Shown here piece by piece: positions 37,795 through 40,342 of a DNA stretch of 40,342 bases (position 1 is the stretch's first letter; each line of letters starts with the position of its first letter). The translations under genes were made by a program, and so were the position numbers. The DNA comes from Nevskia sp043781855 (GTDB taxonomy: Bacteria; Pseudomonadota; Gammaproteobacteria; Nevskiales; Nevskiaceae): contig JAYWBB010000072.1 in assembly GCA_043781855.1 (NCBI GenBank), positions 1-40,342 on the forward strand, in the 5' to 3' direction. The notes below the pieces were generated by a model that saw only the letters and a program-made list of their open reading frames with translations, was not told the DNA's origin and did not search any database.

Positions 37795-38778
37795 ATGAAG
37801 AAGCCCGTCAAGGTCGCCATTACCGGCGCCGCCGGCCAGATTGCTTACTCGCTCATTTTCCGCATTGCCGATGGCTCGATGCTCGGGCCGGACCAGCCGG
37901 TCATCCTGCAATTGATCGAGGTGCCGGTGCCGGAAGTGCTGGAAAAGCTGAAAGGCACGGTCATGGAAGTCGAGGACTGCGCGTTCCCGCTGGTCCAGCG
38001 CGTCGAAATCCATTCCGATCCGATGACCGGCTTCGACGGTACCGACTACGCGCTGCTGGTCGGCGCGCGTCCGCGCGGCCCCGGCATGGAGCGCAAGGAT
38101 CTGCTGACCGCCAACGGCGGCATCTTCGGCCCGCAGGGCAAGGCGCTGTCGGAAAAAGCCTCGCGCAACGTCAAGGTGCTGGTGGTCGGCAACCCGGCCA
38201 ACACCAATGCGCTGATCGCCGCCACCGCTGCGAAAAAACTTGACCCGAAGCAGTTCCACGCGATGGTGCGGCTGGACCACAATCGCGCCATCAGCCAGCT
38301 CTCGGCCAAGACCGGCGTGCACGGCAACGACATCGAGAAGATGATCATCTGGGGCAACCACAGCTCCACGCAGTATCCGGACATCAGCCACACGACAGTC
38401 GCCGGCAAGCCGGCCCGTTCGCTGGTCGATCAGGCCTGGTGCGAAAACGCTTTTATCCCGGTCGTGCAGCAGCGCGGCGCGGCGATCATCAAGGCGCGCG
38501 GACTGTCGTCCGCCGCCTCCGCCGCTTCCGCTGCCGTCGACCACATGCGCGACTGGGCGCTGGGCTCGAACGGCAAATGGGTGTCGATGGGCGTGCCGAG
38601 CGACGGCAGCTACGGCATCAAGCCGGGCGTCGTCTACGGCTATCCCTGCATCTGCAAGGACGGCGGTTACGAGATCGTACAGGGCCTGTCGGTCGACGAT
38701 TTCTCGCGCTCGCGCATGAGCCTCACGGAGAACGAGCTGCGTGAGGAACGCGCGGCGGTCGAAGACCTGCTGAAGTAA
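37795..38778 (+). CDS. mdh: malate dehydrogenase
   Basis: A 327-aa NAD-dependent TCA-cycle enzyme of the longer cytosolic-type MDH group. It shows the nucleotide-binding GAAGQIAYSLIFRIA, the substrate Arg in RPRGPGMERKDLL, the catalytic Asp in VRLDHNRA and the catalytic His in IWGNHSSTQYPD. The ATG at 37795 has GGGAGA about 5 bases upstream. It is 107 bases after the toxin gene. Confidence 0.97.
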   Translation: MKKPVKVAITGAAGQIAYSLIFRIADGSMLGPDQPVILQLIEVPVPEVLEKLKGTVMEVEDCAFPLVQRVEIHSDPMTGFDGTDYALLVGARPRGPGMERKDLLTANGGIFGPQGKALSEKASRNVKVLVVGNPANTNALIAATAAKKLDPKQFHAMVRLDHNRAISQLSAKTGVHGNDIEKMIIWGNHSSTQYPDISHTTVAGKPARSLVDQAWCENAFIPVVQQRGAAIIKARGLSSAASAASAAVDHMRDWALGSNGKWVSMGVPSDGSYGIKPGVVYGYPCICKDGGYEIVQGLSVDDFSRSRMSLTENELREERAAVEDLLK

Positions 38779-38857
38779 TCTCGGACCTTGATTCCGCGCG
38801 CCGGCACTTAGGCGCCTGCGCGCGGTCCTTGCTTGACTCGACACGGAGATCAGGGGA

Positions 38858-39280
38858 ATGAAATCACGCTGGTTGCCCGGCCTGCTGGCCATCGCCGTAT
38901 CGGTCTCGGCACAGGCTTTTCAGGTCAAGACGCGCTCCGAAAATCCGTCGATCAGCGAAGAGGCCCTGCGCGCCGCCGTGAACCAGATCGCTGCGGAAGT
39001 CGGGCATCGCATTCCCGAGGACGCGGACATCAAGGTCTACGTCTACACCCGCGCACTGCCGTCGAAGATCGAGGGCCAATCCATTTATCTGCACCGCGTG
39101 CAGCTGACCAAGGCGTTCACCGGCGGCCCGCCGTATCCGTATCGCGGCTGGCTGCCGCTGCGCTCGGTCGAACGCTACGGCGTCGACGATCCCGCCACTA
39201 TCCAGCTCAAGCTTGACGAGGCGTTGCGTGATTTCTTCACGACGCTGAAAAACGTCGATCCTGACCAGGGCATCGAGTAG
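38858..39280 (+). CDS. small exported protein, function unknown
   Basis: A 140-aa protein with a signal peptide (KSRWLPGLLAIAVSVSAQA) and a mature domain containing KVYVYTRALPSKIEGQSIYL in parts, then PYPYRGWLPLRSVERYG. I recognise no named domain. The ATG at 38858 lies 9 bases after a GGAG. It precedes corA by 8 bases on the same strand, suggesting cotranscription. Confidence 0.78.
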   Translation: MKSRWLPGLLAIAVSVSAQAFQVKTRSENPSISEEALRAAVNQIAAEVGHRIPEDADIKVYVYTRALPSKIEGQSIYLHRVQLTKAFTGGPPYPYRGWLPLRSVERYGVDDPATIQLKLDEALRDFFTTLKNVDPDQGIE

Positions 39281-39288
39281 CGGCCGCC

Positions 39289-40263
39289 ATGCAGATTTAT
39301 CTGCTCAACCGGCAAGGCGAGATTCCGAAGCGTCTGGAGACGGTCGAGCGGCTGCCCGACGAAGGTTTCGTCTGGCTCGACTTCACGCGCTCCGAGGCGA
39401 AAGACTGGCCGCTGTGGGCCGAAAAGCTGAGCGGCGAGAAGGTTCACGAGGCGCATGTCACCGACAGCTTCAACGGCGACCACCCTTCGTACTACGACGG
39501 CACCGAAGATTACGACATGCTGATCTTCAAGGGCCTGACGCCCGAGGAGTGCGAGTCGTCCTCGCAGCTGATCGTGACCAAGTCGGCGGCGTTCTTCATG
39601 TTCGACAAGCTGCTGATCACGGTGCACGCGGCGGAGAACGTCTCGTTCCTGCGTATCAAGGAAAAGTTCTGCGAGACACGGCTGCGCTTTCCGAGCACAC
39701 CGATCGGTCTGGTGCACAGCATCCTCGACATCATGGTCGACCATTACCTGACCATTGTCGACGAGCTCGAAGACCGGCTCGAACACCTTCAGGACGCGCT
39801 GCTCGATCCAAAGAACCCGTTCGAGGACTGGCAGGAGCTGCTGCATTACCGCAAGCAGGCGCACAACTTCGAACTGCTCTGCGAACGCAATCTCGAAGCG
39901 ATCGGCACCTGGCGCCGGCGCATGCGTATCGAACTCAGCGAGAACCAGCGCGTGCGGCTGGATGATCTCACCGAGCACCTCTCCCGCGTACAGACGCACG
40001 GCGACGCGTTGCAGAAGGATGTCGAAGTCGCGGTGCAGCTGCACTTCGCGTCGGTCAGCCATCGCACCAACGAGATCGTGCGCACGCTGACGGCGGTATC
40101 GATCGTGTTCTTCCCGATGACGCTGATCACCGGCATCTACGGCATGAATTTCGACAACATGCCCGAGCTGCATTCGCGCTGGGGTTATTTCATCGTGCTC
40201 GGCGGCATGGCCACGCTCGGCATCGGGCTGATGCTGTGGTTCAGGCGGCGCAAGGTGTTCTAG
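39289..40263 (+). CDS. corA: CorA-family divalent metal (magnesium) transporter
   Basis: A 324-aa inner-membrane channel. A large N-terminal cytoplasmic domain (about 1-255) is followed by two C-terminal helices separated by the signature YGMNFDNMPEL, the GMN selectivity filter. The tail ends in basic residues (FRRRKVF). The helical linker has HRTNEIVRTLTAVSIVF in parts, typical of the family. Transported ions are magnesium and possibly cobalt or nickel. Confidence 0.95.
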   Translation: MQIYLLNRQGEIPKRLETVERLPDEGFVWLDFTRSEAKDWPLWAEKLSGEKVHEAHVTDSFNGDHPSYYDGTEDYDMLIFKGLTPEECESSSQLIVTKSAAFFMFDKLLITVHAAENVSFLRIKEKFCETRLRFPSTPIGLVHSILDIMVDHYLTIVDELEDRLEHLQDALLDPKNPFEDWQELLHYRKQAHNFELLCERNLEAIGTWRRRMRIELSENQRVRLDDLTEHLSRVQTHGDALQKDVEVAVQLHFASVSHRTNEIVRTLTAVSIVFFPMTLITGIYGMNFDNMPELHSRWGYFIVLGGMATLGIGLMLWFRRRKVF

Positions 40264-40279
40264 GGAAACTCTGAAAAAG

Positions 40280-40310
40280 CCCTCTCCCTCCGGGAGAGGG
40301 TTGGGTGAGG
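40280..40310. repeat. intergenic hairpin repeat of the CCCTCTCCC...GGGAGAGGG type
   Basis: CCCTCTCCC at 40280-40288 pairs exactly with GGGAGAGGG at 40292-40300 across a three-base loop, followed by TTGGGTGAGGG. This motif is a common intergenic repeat in many proteobacteria. It follows corA and could help end transcription, but no T-run follows. Confidence 0.65.
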
Positions 40311-40342
40311 GACTTTCAAATTAAAGTAAGTCTTTGATTGAA

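Noticed and set aside
38783..38828. GC-rich inverted repeat after mdh (GGACC...GGTCC with an inner GCGCGC stem)
   Set aside because: The stem is interrupted by a 7-base bulge and no T-run follows, so I did not call it a terminator.

Overview
The window is about 40 kb of GC-rich, gene-dense bacterial chromosome. Gene content (single-chain cobalamin-dependent MetH, a hisBHAF-hisE-tatABC run, uvrD, tesA/ybbAP, SlyD with a His-rich tail, a WS/DGAT-type acyltransferase) points to a proteobacterium. A gammaproteobacterium near Nevskiales/Steroidobacterales/Xanthomonadales is my tentative guess; a betaproteobacterium is not excluded. No rRNA, tRNA, CRISPR array, prophage or insertion sequence was recognised.

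Layout. 0-9.3 kb: metH, a convergent outer-membrane beta-barrel gene of the Phenol_MetA_deg family, a decayed second copy of the metH 3' end, then two tandem S9-family peptidases behind a consensus CRP-type operator. 9.3-13.8 kb: mixed small genes, namely an exported methyltransferase-like protein, SlyD, a small membrane protein, an SDR, a lipoprotein, a frameshifted DUF167 gene and a DUF900 hydrolase. 13.8-20.6 kb: histidine genes hisB, hisH, hisA, hisF, hisE (no hisI), then tatABC and an OmpR-type two-component pair, all on the + strand. 20.6-24.7 kb (- strand): terC, uvrD, a 51-aa membrane protein and mtfA. 24.9-33.0 kb: a lipid/envelope-looking region. On + lie a MurG-like glycosyltransferase, a WS/DGAT acyltransferase and a polytopic acyltransferase. 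Convergent on - lie an FAD oxidoreductase, DUF1365, a cyclopropane-fatty-acid-synthase family methyltransferase, DUF1475 and DUF2062. 33.1-36.9 kb: tesA divergent from ybbA-ybbP. 37.0-40.3 kb: a vapBC-like toxin-antitoxin pair, malate dehydrogenase, a small exported protein and a CorA transporter, ending in an intergenic hairpin repeat.

How the parts fit. Most of the window is housekeeping metabolism (methionine, histidine, malate), protein export (Tat) and DNA repair (UvrD). The best candidates for less-described biology are: the pair of facing lipid-modification clusters at 25-33 kb; the CRP-type promoter of the duplicated secreted peptidases, set directly behind a metH relic; the Cys/His-rich insertion in the MetH linker; and the signal-peptide-bearing methyltransferase-fold protein. 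All functional statements are from reading the sequence and family knowledge; no database search was run.
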